A program made the translations under genes and the position numbers. The notes below the pieces were generated by a model. It searched no databases, was not told the origin of the DNA, and was given only the letters and a program-made list of their open reading frames with translations. A DNA stretch of 64,000 nt, from the NCBI RefSeq assembly GCF_000204645.1, contig NC_015422.1, forward strand, positions 3,427,001 through 3,491,000. The letters run 5' to 3'. Every line of letters starts with the position of its first letter. Position 1 is the first letter of the stretch. This document shows, piece by piece, positions 26,285 through 33,485 of this stretch. This DNA comes from Alicycliphilus denitrificans K601 (GTDB lineage Bacteria > Pseudomonadota > Gammaproteobacteria > Burkholderiales > Burkholderiaceae_C).

Positions 26285-26923
26285 TGTGCGCAATGAAATC
26301 GGACGGCGCCGGATTCCATGGCGTTTCATTCCCAGGGGATGCGCGGAACGCCCCAAGCCCATCGCGACGTGCGCATCGGCTTCAAGGCCCCGGCTGCTCG
26401 CCGCGTCCTGCCCTGACGATGTGGGGACCGGCTTCGCAGCGAGTCAACAGTCAGGCGCTGGATACGCGGGAGGATAGCCACGCGCAACCGCCGGGCCGGT
26501 CCGTCGATTGCGGTGGGTATTTCCCCGCCCGGTGAGCATGTGGCCGCGCGCTCGCCATACTGAAGGGGCTTCCCATGGACATCGCGTCCATAAAGCCTTC
26601 CTCGCGGCCTCGGCCGCGCCGAAGTTCAGCCCTGCTGGCGTCGCAGTCGTTACCTGCCCTCGAGTTCCCTGGCTTCTGCCGGGGCGGCTGCTTCGGCAGC
26701 CGAGAGCATCCGTCGGCGTCCGCGCCGACCTTTCTCCGTGACGCGCCACCTCACCGTGGCGCGTCATTGAGCAAGGGCCCTTGCCGCAAAGGCACGGGCC
26801 TTCATCCCATGCCGGCCCTCGAGGCCGGTGCCGAGCCGCTTCGCGCCAGCGAGGCATACCCGAACGGGGACCCCAGTCCCCGCCAGGGTTGGGCGTTCCC
26901 CTTTTTCACCGAAGGAGAACCCC
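26285..26923. other. Long non-coding stretch with a hairpin cluster
   Basis: About 640 bp without a convincing gene. It holds copy 2 of the dispersed motif (GCCATACTG at 26554, 23-bp block to 26658), a perfect 11-bp stem TGACGCGCCAC/GTGGCGCGTCA (26739-26766), an imperfect 12-bp stem (26773-26802), CCGGCC-CTCGA-GGCCGG (26812-26828) and then the leader of the next gene. A structured RNA is possible. Confidence 0.55.
26865..26917 (+). ncRNA. Nested-hairpin leader of the 26924 gene
   Basis: Outer GGGGA (26866-26870) with TCCCC (26897-26901), inner CCC (26879-26881) with GGG (26886-26888), TTTTT at 26902-26906 and AAGGAG at 26912-26917. The CTTTTTC that follows the stem can pair with GAAGGAG, so ribosome-binding site masking is an alternative fold. 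Confidence 0.58.
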
Positions 26924-27100
26924 ATGTCTGCTGTCCCTGCAGCCAGAGCATCGCACCGCGTCCCGGTGCTGCTGGGCGGGACTGGCATCGCCAGTCCCCT
27001 GCCCGCTGCGCAGCGCAAGCTTGCGCTGCTGTTGCGTCCCCTGCCCTGCCTCGGCAAGTGCATGGGGCTCCCGTGTGCGGCGTGCCGTGCGGGAGGTTGA
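26924..27100 (+). CDS. Small cysteine-containing hypothetical protein
   Basis: 58 residues; AAGGAG 6 nt before the ATG. The C-terminus has four cysteines in CLGKCMGLPCAACRAGG, a possible small metal knuckle. It ends 2 bp before the next ATG, so the two are probably cotranslated. Too short to classify. Confidence 0.5.
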   Translation: MSAVPAARASHRVPVLLGGTGIASPLPAAQRKLALLLRPLPCLGKCMGLPCAACRAGG

Positions 27101-27102
27101 CC

Positions 27103-27327
27103 ATGCCGGTCGACTTGTACCGCCGGCGCATTGCCGCCACTGTCGTCGAACTGGCCCGGGACGATCCGTTCCTGGTCAAGGAAGTCATTGCCCGCCTGCG
27201 CACGGCGGGCGAAATCGAGGCCGACGATCTGGTCTATCTGGACCGGATCGCCGAGCGCTGGATCACGATTGCCCAGGCCAACGCACAGCGAGGCAGCTCA
27301 GCGCACCCGCGTCAAACGCACGGGTAG
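27103..27327 (+). CDS. Small hypothetical protein
   Basis: 74 residues, ATG at 27103 with GGGAGG 6 nt upstream. Helical and charged (YRRRIAATVVELARDD, then VKEVIARLRTAG), without membrane segment. Coupled to the 58-residue gene upstream. Its last 30 bp overlap the tail of a minus-strand gene. Confidence 0.62.
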   Translation: MPVDLYRRRIAATVVELARDDPFLVKEVIARLRTAGEIEADDLVYLDRIAERWITIAQANAQRGSSAHPRQTHG

Positions 27328-27528
27328 CGAGGCTCCCTTCGCCTGCGCCATCGCCACAGCGATCTTCTCCAGCAGTTCCGGACGTTCCTCGGCCAGCGTG
27401 CCGGCCCATTGGGCCAGCGCCTGGTCAAGATCGTCTTGCGTTCGCGCCCCGCCGACACCGATGCCGAGTTTTCGGAGTTCATCGGTTTCGGTGGGCGTGA
27501 ACCGGAGTGAGTGGCCTGCACGAAGCAT
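27298..27528 (-). CDS. Small hypothetical protein, convergent overlap
   Basis: 76 residues from the ATG at 27528; an upstream TTG (27543) would add five. Composition is protein-like (FTPTETDELRKLG, ELLEKIAVAMAQAKG), but the ribosome-binding site is weak and its 3' end overlaps the plus-strand gene by 30 bp. No family known. Confidence 0.45.
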   Translation of the reverse strand: MLRAGHSLRFTPTETDELRKLGIGVGGARTQDDLDQALAQWAGTLAEERPELLEKIAVAMAQAKGASLPVRLTRVR

Positions 27529-27591
27529 GTGAGGGCTTTTCAAGGCGTGTGGGATGCCAGCTTAGCAAGGCAGCACATCGCCGCAACCCCT

Positions 27592-27646
27592 GGGAGACTG
27601 ACGCCTCCCGAACGGGGCCTGGCGCGTGCTTCCCTCCAGCAAGGAG
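27592..27646 (+). ncRNA. Nested-hairpin leader of the 27655 gene
   Basis: Outer GGGA (27592-27595) with TCCC (27631-27634), inner CCC (27607-27609) with GGG (27614-27616) across GAAC, then AAGGAG at 27641-27646. The segment before the closing arm (GGCGCGTGCTTCCC) resembles GGTGCGTTCCCC of the helicase leader. Confidence 0.48.
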
Positions 27647-27654
27647 TAACGACC

Positions 27655-28167
27655 ATGACTCTCAACGCCACCCGCATCCGGCCGAAGCGCAACGCCATCG
27701 GCCTCGAGGAAGAGCGCGCCTGGGTGTCCTTCTACCGGCGCGCCGGCAAGGATCCGGCGATCGCTGCTGAAGTGGCGGCCCAGCTCGAAGCCGACATCGA
27801 AATGAAGCGCGAGCACCTGGCGCTGTATCTGTGCTGCCGCGAATCGCTGCGCCTGCACCAGGCCCGCGAGGCGCGCAACCAGCGCTTCGGGCAGTTCGTG
27901 CGCTGGCTGCTCAGTGGACTGTTCGTCCGACTCCCCGCCAACGCGCGCCGCGCCATCGGCCGGGGAAGTGATCTCGCCGCAGCGTGTCTGCCCGAAACCG
28001 GCGCCGAGCCGGCCGCTGCGCAGGTTCAGCGTTTGAGCAAAAGCCCCAAGGTTCGCGCCGCACGCGCGGCGTTCCAGGCGCCACCAGCCGCTGCAGAGAC
28101 ACCCGCCCAACCGGCGGCTGTCAAAGTAATGGATGCGGCACCCCGAGCGGCTCAGGCCAACGGCTGA
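27655..28167 (+). CDS. Conserved hypothetical protein with basic core and Ala/Pro tail
   Basis: 170 residues, ATG at 27655 with AAGGAG upstream. The first ~110 residues are helical and basic (KRNAIGLEEERAWVSFYRR, ARNQRFGQFVRWLLSGLF), including one amphipathic segment that may touch membrane; the last 40 are Ala/Pro/Gln-rich. No recognised domain. Backbone-type gene. Confidence 0.62.
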   Translation: MTLNATRIRPKRNAIGLEEERAWVSFYRRAGKDPAIAAEVAAQLEADIEMKREHLALYLCCRESLRLHQAREARNQRFGQFVRWLLSGLFVRLPANARRAIGRGSDLAAACLPETGAEPAAAQVQRLSKSPKVRAARAAFQAPPAAAETPAQPAAVKVMDAAPRAAQANG

Positions 28168-28273
28168 GCCTGGCACCCAGTTCTCCTGGCCCATGGCCGG
28201 GAGGACTCGGTGTTTCTGCCGCGATAGGCAGGCCATCAGGCAGAACACCTCCATCCCCACCGCGCTCACGCCA

Positions 28274-28486
28274 TCAGGCCGCCAGGCAACGCGCAATCTC
28301 CTGGTCGATCATCCAATGCAGGAACTGCGTGTCGTGTGACACGCCCCAATAGTGCGCCTTGCACTTCGCCACATACGCATCGAGATCCGCGCGCGTGCGG
28401 ATGCCGGCCGGTTCGATGTCGGTCAGCCATCGGAAATGCTCGATTTCCTTGCTCGTCAAACGGATCTGCGCCCCTAAGCGGATCAT
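28274..28486 (-). CDS. Small hypothetical protein
   Basis: 70 residues, ATG at 28486 preceded by AGAGG. Longer starts run into AT-rich promoter-like DNA. Sequence features: LTSKEIEHFRWLTDIEP, a cysteine in VAKCKAHYWG, and an aromatic C-terminal helix. Unknown function. Confidence 0.6.
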   Translation of the reverse strand: MIRLGAQIRLTSKEIEHFRWLTDIEPAGIRTRADLDAYVAKCKAHYWGVSHDTQFLHWMIDQEIARCLAA

Positions 28487-28572
28487 GGTGAAGCCTCTTG
28501 ATAGCCACCATACTGACGCCAAAAAACAAACTTTAGGGCGAATAAGCAGAGCCTGATCAAAAAATATCTGGA

Positions 28573-28601
28573 GTGACACCGGAGTAACTTTTGAGTGTCA
28601 C
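28573..28601. promoter_or_regulatory. Inverted repeat, possible operator
   Basis: GTGACAC (28573-28579) and GTGTCAC (28595-28601) are exact 7-bp arms with a 15-bp AT-rich centre, about 90 bp upstream of the minus-strand 70-residue gene. Layout fits a dimeric regulator site. Confidence 0.4.
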
Positions 28602-28698
28602 AAGACCGTCAGTGGCATGCATCAGACTCTCTCGGCGTTGACGCTTCGCGACACCGCGTGCAATTGCCATCCGAATTCGGCAATGAATGAGAGGTTTA

Positions 28699-28944
28699 TC
28701 ACCGCGGTTTACGGCCTGCACACGTTTTCCCCCTTGTGACGCAGCGAGGCCAGGGCGACACTGCCCAAACCCACTTTCTATTCAGATAAAGGCCCTCCGG
28801 CCAGTCGCCGGCGCCGCAATCGCTACTTGCAAAGACCACCGTGCCGACAACCGTTGCGCACCACCTTCCCGCCGGGGACGCCGTCCTCGTGCAGCACCGC
28901 ATCAGCGGTGCCGAAACCATGTTTCTGGGAACGTTGATATTCAT
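28699..28944 (-). CDS. Doubtful small cysteine-rich protein
   Basis: 81 residues. Support comes mainly from a strong ribosome-binding site (AGAGGGAGG 5 nt before the ATG at 28944). The product has seven cysteines and many Trp/Arg residues and resembles nothing I know; it may be a spurious frame or a decayed gene. Divergent from the 29028 gene. Confidence 0.25.
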   Translation of the reverse strand: MNINVPRNMVSAPLMRCCTRTASPAGRWCATVVGTVVFASSDCGAGDWPEGLYLNRKWVWAVSPWPRCVTRGKTCAGRKPR

Positions 28945-29027
28945 GGTGGCCTCCCTCTGCAGGGTTGGCGAAGTCCACAAGACTTCCCCGATCCCATGCC
29001 GGCATTGCCCCACAAGGAGCGACCCCC

Positions 29028-29336
29028 ATGCACACCCAATGCATTGAGCAGTTACGCGAATTGGCAGAACCTCTGGCGGCGCTTTCGCTGAACCATCTCA
29101 CACCAGCCACGCGGCAAAAGCTGCGAGACGACGAACTGTCCGTCAATGCCTACCCGACTGACTTTGGCGGCTTCGTCTTCGTAGGATCACCGTGCTATCG
29201 CTCGCCTGCGGAATCCGACCTGGCAACGATTTTCGAGGCCGCCGAGCGAGCCGGAATCGTCTGGCTCAAATTCGACAGCGAGGCCCCCGCCGTCGAGGGA
29301 CTGCCGATCTTCTCTCCCCAAGATCCCCTCTTGTGA
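29028..29336 (+). CDS. DUF5983-like hypothetical protein, paralogue 1
   Basis: 102 residues. Conserved blocks LSLNHLTPATRQKL, LSVNAYPTDFGGFVFVG, IVWLKFDSEAP and VEGLPIF are shared with the gene at 52664, which is its paralogue at about 60% identity by eye. Soluble, no catalytic motif. The family is scattered across conjugative elements; the DUF number is from memory. AAGGAG 11 nt upstream of the ATG. Confidence 0.68.
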   Translation: MHTQCIEQLRELAEPLAALSLNHLTPATRQKLRDDELSVNAYPTDFGGFVFVGSPCYRSPAESDLATIFEAAERAGIVWLKFDSEAPAVEGLPIFSPQDPLL

Positions 29337-29341
29337 GAACG

Positions 29342-29368
29342 CCCCCGGTGCCGACTCGGCGCCGGGGA
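29342..29368. terminator. Bidirectional hairpin between convergent genes
   Basis: CCCCGGTGCC (29343-29352) pairs with GGCGCCGGGG (29358-29367), a 10-bp stem with one wobble and GACTC loop, placed between the 29336 and 29389 stops. No T-run. Confidence 0.55.
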
Positions 29369-29388
29369 CTGGCCCACCTCCATCGCCA

Positions 29389-31857
29389 TTACCCGACGGG
29401 AACGGCACCGGCGTCCATCCGCAGCGCCTCCAGGTCAATCACTGCATCTGCCATGCCCGCCAACTCGGGCGTCTGCGAGACGAAGAACTCGCGCCGGTAG
29501 CCTCCGAGCCGCAACACCTCCCGCTTCATTGCTCCGAACATGCGCTTGCGTTCCGGATCGAGCGCGCCATCGGCCTCGTCCGAGAACAGCGTTTCATAGC
29601 GATGCTCGCTGGTCTGCGCCAGGTACAGCGCCACGGCCCGCACCAGGGATTCGTTGATCCAGACCCTCTCCCCTCCGGACATCAGCCGCACACTCTTGCT
29701 TTCCCCTGATTCGGCGTCGTGCACCACGATGTCGAAATCCTCCCGCTTCTCCCCCTTGACGGTCTCCGCCTGCGTGACGATGGAGACGGTGAAGCGCGGG
29801 CCGTAGCAGGCCAGCAGCAGATCATTCGCCAGAGCCGACAAGGCCGGCCCCGCGTCGTCGATCGCCAGGGCGATCAGGCCGTCATTGCTCATGCAGCGCG
29901 CCAGCAGGGTCCAGTCGCCGATGGCGCTTTCGATAAGCTGGCTGCGCCGACGGGCCGCCGCCTGGCGTTCGGACAATGCTTCCCGCTGCTGGTGCAGTGC
30001 GGCCAGGCTCTGCACCTGTTGGAGGGCTTGCACATGGGCGCGCTGCGCGGCCTCGTGCACGGTGACGGCGTCATCCAGGGCCGTATTCGCTGCGGACAGA
30101 GTATTGTGGTCGAAGGGCTCGGGCAGCGTTGCCAGCACGCCATCCAGTCGGGCCAGCGCTTGCTGCAGTCCGGCCGACTGCTGTTGCCGCTGTGTGCCGA
30201 TGGCTTGCATCGCCGCCGTGATGGCTTCCCGTTCCTCCCGCTCTGCGCGGGCTTCGGCCGAACCGTCCTCGCCGCCGGCCACACCGAGGCCTGTCAGCTC
30301 GTCCCGCGCATCGGCAAGACGCTGCCGGGCCACCTCCATGTCGTCGGCCTTCGCTGCAAGCAGCGCCAGCGTGGATGCCCGGCCCCGTGCACGCTCCAGG
30401 TTCCGCTCTGACAGCTCCAACTGGGCCCCAACGGAATTCAAGGCCAAGACGCGTGCCTTGACGGCCCGGCCCTCACGCTCGACCCCGGCCTTCTCGTCGG
30501 CCAGCCGCTGCAGCACCGCATCGGCGCTGGGAATCAGCGCCTGGGCTTCGCGAGCGTCGGCTAGCAACTGGCAGCGCCCTTGCAGCGGCATGCCGCTGCA
30601 GGGCACCTCGGCGGTCAGGCCGAAACGGCGCCGCAGTGCCTGCGTCTGCAGGGCCGCCTGCCCCGCCTCGCGCTCGATGCCTTGGACCCGCTGCGCCAGC
30701 ATCCGCAATTGGCCGCGGGCCTGCTCCCGGTCTGCCAATTGAATCCTCGCCAGACGAACACGCTCCGCGCGCTGCGCCAGAAGGTGCTCGGCCAGCGGCA
30801 GGCGCCGAACCGCGCGCCGCACCAGAGGTTCACTAGCCAGCAAGGCATTGCACTGCGCTTGCACGCCCTCCAGACGCTCCCTGCGCTGTCCGGCCTGGGC
30901 CTGCCGCTGAGCTACTCGCCGGGCCAGGCGTTCCAACCGCAGGCCCTCGCCGGTCTCCCGATCCGCCAGCTCCTGCATCGCGCTGCGAGCAACGGTCTGC
31001 GCCGCTTCCCGCTCCGCGAGCAGTTGGGCCCGCCGGGCATCGGCCTCACGGGCGTGGTCACGCTGCGCGGTGACCTGGGCGCAGACCTGCCGAGCGACTT
31101 CCAGTTCGGTGGCCGCGGCCGTCACGGCGTCCTGCGCTCGTCCGGCCAAGGCCGGTGCATCCGCAACTTCGTCCCATGCGGCCGCCAACCGGCTGGCCTC
31201 GGCTTCCATGCCGAGCGCATCCTGCCGCACCGCTGCCAACCCCGCCTTCAGGAGTTTGGCGGTGTCACCAGCCTTGCGGCCCAGTTCGCGGATGTGCTCC
31301 TGGCCCAGCAGGTCGGCCAGCAGTGTCTTGATTTCCGCGTTGCGGTAGTCGCTGAGCTGGCGCTTGCCCTGGGCGCCGAAGACCGAGGTGAAGAAGGTAT
31401 CGGCGCTGCCGCACAGATGCTCTACGCAGCGCGTATAGGTGTCCACCTTGCCGTCCGATACCGTGCCGTCCTCCAAGATGACCGGGCGCCATGCTCCCGT
31501 ATCCGAGAGCACAAACAGGAAGGCTTCCGTCCGGCGCCGGCCATTGAGCCGGATCACGATCTGGGAGCGATAGCTGCGCCCTTCCAAGGCCCAGACCAGA
31601 TCCTTCTCGTTCTCCGGGAGGAAGACGTGGTCGTAGTAGCTGAAGCCGCCCGCACCCGCCGCTGCCGCGCGCGAAGGCATGGTGAGGTAGGGGTGCATGT
31701 TGTCGAGTACCGTGGTCTTGCCACGCCCGTTAGCGCCGGCGATGGCGACCAGTTCGGCCCCATCGCACAGGGCCTCGAAGTCCAGGGTCAGGACATCCAG
31801 CCCCAGGCCATCGCGGATGCCGCGAAAGCCCTTGAGGGTCAGGGAAAGAAGTTGCAT
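29389..31857 (-). CDS. SbcC/Rad50-like SMC-type ATPase
   Basis: 822 residues. Walker A GANGRGKT at 41-48, long coiled coils, a central hook with CSGMPLQGRC (C-x8-C rather than the CxxC zinc hook), ABC signature LMSGGERVW and Walker B LFSDEADGALD. Rad50/SbcC with Mre11/SbcD processes DNA ends and hairpins. The ATG at 31857 has GGAG 7 nt upstream and is chosen over three earlier starts. Its phosphoesterase partner lies 1.6 kb upstream on the same strand, separated by an antiparallel AbiE pair. Confidence 0.85.
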   Translation of the reverse strand: MQLLSLTLKGFRGIRDGLGLDVLTLDFEALCDGAELVAIAGANGRGKTTVLDNMHPYLTMPSRAAAAGAGGFSYYDHVFLPENEKDLVWALEGRSYRSQIVIRLNGRRRTEAFLFVLSDTGAWRPVILEDGTVSDGKVDTYTRCVEHLCGSADTFFTSVFGAQGKRQLSDYRNAEIKTLLADLLGQEHIRELGRKAGDTAKLLKAGLAAVRQDALGMEAEASRLAAAWDEVADAPALAGRAQDAVTAAATELEVARQVCAQVTAQRDHAREADARRAQLLAEREAAQTVARSAMQELADRETGEGLRLERLARRVAQRQAQAGQRRERLEGVQAQCNALLASEPLVRRAVRRLPLAEHLLAQRAERVRLARIQLADREQARGQLRMLAQRVQGIEREAGQAALQTQALRRRFGLTAEVPCSGMPLQGRCQLLADAREAQALIPSADAVLQRLADEKAGVEREGRAVKARVLALNSVGAQLELSERNLERARGRASTLALLAAKADDMEVARQRLADARDELTGLGVAGGEDGSAEARAEREEREAITAAMQAIGTQRQQQSAGLQQALARLDGVLATLPEPFDHNTLSAANTALDDAVTVHEAAQRAHVQALQQVQSLAALHQQREALSERQAAARRRSQLIESAIGDWTLLARCMSNDGLIALAIDDAGPALSALANDLLLACYGPRFTVSIVTQAETVKGEKREDFDIVVHDAESGESKSVRLMSGGERVWINESLVRAVALYLAQTSEHRYETLFSDEADGALDPERKRMFGAMKREVLRLGGYRREFFVSQTPELAGMADAVIDLEALRMDAGAVPVG

Positions 31858-32013
31858 GGCGATGATCTCCATGGATTGGTGCAATCCAGTTTCCCGTGAG
31901 GCCGGCGGAGATCAAGGGCTTGAAAGCGCCGATGGCCTTCTCTGTCGCCCATCGAACGGATGCTTCAGAAAATGAGCGAGTCAAGATCAAAAATCCCTTT
32001 TACAGACAGCAAC

Positions 32014-32041
32014 TTACGGAAATCTGCAAGAGAGGTAAAAT
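32014..32041 (+). promoter_or_regulatory. Promoter candidate of AbiE pair 2
   Basis: TTACGG (32014-32019) and TAAAAT (32036-32041) with a 16-bp spacer lie 30 bp before the antitoxin ATG. TTTTAC at about 31998 and GTAAAA at 32035 form inverted arms around the promoter, suitable for AbiEi autorepression. The GGTAAAAT box matches pair 1. Confidence 0.5.
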
Positions 32042-32071
32042 AGCCCTCCAAGGATCCACTGCTCCGCTGCC

Positions 32072-32473
32072 ATGAACACACTCAACCGCATCAAACGCTC
32101 TGTTGCCAACCGCAGCGACGACGTGCTCCTGCGCAGCGAGTTCGATCAGTTCGGCAGTGCTGCGCAGGTGGGCCGCGCTCTGCGCGAACTGCTGATGGAC
32201 GGCACGCTGGTGCGCCTGGGCCTGGGCGTCTACGCCAAGGCCAAGCCGAGCGTGCTGACCGGCAAGCCCATTCCGGTACGGCCGCTGGAGGTTCTGGCCC
32301 CGGAGGCGCTGAATAAGCTGGGAGTGGCCGTCATGGCCAGCCGCCTGACCCAGGAGTACAACGCCGGGCGCAGCACCCAGGTGCCCGCGGGCATCGTCTT
32401 CAACGTCGGACGGCGCCGTATCGCCCGCAAGCTCGGCTTCAACGGCAAGGCGATCCAGTACGAACACGCATGA
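32072..32473 (+). CDS. DUF6088/AbiEi-type antitoxin, copy 2
   Basis: 133 residues, shorter than copy 1. Winged helix-turn-helix N-terminus (LRSEFDQFGSAAQVGRAL, LMDGTLVRLGLGVYAKA) and a DUF6088 tail (VPAGIVFNVGRRRIARKLG). It should repress the operon and counter the AbiEii toxin. Stop overlaps the toxin ATG (ATGA). Confidence 0.85.
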   Translation: MNTLNRIKRSVANRSDDVLLRSEFDQFGSAAQVGRALRELLMDGTLVRLGLGVYAKAKPSVLTGKPIPVRPLEVLAPEALNKLGVAVMASRLTQEYNAGRSTQVPAGIVFNVGRRRIARKLGFNGKAIQYEHA

Positions 32474-33435
32474 GGGTACTGGCGCCCGAGCGGCGGGAAC
32501 TGATCGAGGCGCTGGTCGCGGAAGCGGCGCCTGGCGGGATTACGGCGGGCTTGTTGGAAAAAGACGAGCACCTGACCGATGCGTTGCGGGCCCTGTTCGC
32601 CTTGCAGCCCGAAGGCGTGCAGCTGGTGTTCTGTGGCGGCACCAGCTTGTCGAAGGCCTATGGGCTGATCGAACGCATGTCCGAGGACGCGGATCTGAAG
32701 GTCGTACTCCCCGATGCCGGTCAGGCCTCCCGCGCGGAAACCCGCCGCCGGCTTTCCGCGCTGAAAGCCCTGGTGACCGAAACGCTGGCCGGCATCGGCC
32801 TGGTCGAAGACCCCGCCAAGGAATTGGCCTTCAACGAGAACCGGTACTTCTGCAGCGAATGGAGCTACGCGCGGCACTATGGCTCCGCTGCGGGGCTGCG
32901 CCCTCACCTGCAGATCGAATTGACGGCACGCACCCCGGTTCTGCCTGCGCAAGTCTGCCGCATCACCACACTGGCCGACCAGCTCGCCGGCCGCAGCGAT
33001 CCAGCCTTCGAGGCGCTGGTGGTCGCCGTGGCCGAGACGGTCGCGGAGAAAGTCCTTTCGTTCCTGCGCCGCTACGCCCAGCATCGCGCCGGGCTGATGC
33101 GCCAAGCCTGGGATACGGCCCTGGTACGGCACCTGTACGACGTGCACAGCATTCTCCAGCGCCAGCCCGAAGTGCTGGCCGATGCCCGGCGGGCATTCCC
33201 CGTGCTGGTCGCGGGCGACCAGAAGGAGTTTGGCGTCCAGTTCCCGGACTTTGCCGCGGCACCCCATCAGGTGCTGAGCGGCGCGCTGCGGCAAGCCCGT
33301 GCGGATACGAAGATCCAGGCGGAATTCACCGGCAACCTGCTGCCCCTGGTCTATGGCGGTGGCACACCGGCATTCGAGCAGGCATTCGGGGACTTTGAGA
33401 AGGTGGCGGCCACGCTGCTGGACACGCTGCGCTGA
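32470..33435 (+). CDS. AbiEii-type nucleotidyltransferase toxin, copy 2
   Basis: 321 residues. GGTSLSKAYG and SEDADLKV (D-x-D) give the nucleotidyltransferase motifs; LLEKDEHLTDAL is the usual AbiEii opening. Coupled to the antitoxin by ATGA. Lies between the SbcC-like and Mre11-like genes on the opposite strand. Expected growth-arrest toxin stabilising the element or excluding phage. Confidence 0.87.
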   Translation: MRVLAPERRELIEALVAEAAPGGITAGLLEKDEHLTDALRALFALQPEGVQLVFCGGTSLSKAYGLIERMSEDADLKVVLPDAGQASRAETRRRLSALKALVTETLAGIGLVEDPAKELAFNENRYFCSEWSYARHYGSAAGLRPHLQIELTARTPVLPAQVCRITTLADQLAGRSDPAFEALVVAVAETVAEKVLSFLRRYAQHRAGLMRQAWDTALVRHLYDVHSILQRQPEVLADARRAFPVLVAGDQKEFGVQFPDFAAAPHQVLSGALRQARADTKIQAEFTGNLLPLVYGGGTPAFEQAFGDFEKVAATLLDTLR

Positions 33436-33458
33436 CCGGCCTGTCCCCATCGCGCACA

Positions 33459-33479
33459 GCCGTCCCGGATTGGGACGGC
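33459..33479. terminator. Hairpin after AbiE pair 2
   Basis: GCCGTCCC-GGATT-GGGACGGC, a perfect 8-bp stem between convergent stops at 33435 and 33486. No clear T-run; probably serves both directions. Confidence 0.55.
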
Positions 33480-33485
33480 GGATCC

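Larger units (their letters stand above)
28487..29027. other. AT-richer non-coding region
   Basis: 541 bp. It includes the promoter side of the 28486 gene, an inverted repeat GTGACAC-N15-GTGTCAC (28573-28601), and one doubtful minus-strand small gene (28699-28944). Otherwise nothing was identified. Confidence 0.5.

Noticed and set aside
26575..27327. Long plus-strand frame through the hairpin cluster
   Set aside because: It crosses a leader and two small genes with their own ribosome-binding sites and has low-complexity composition.
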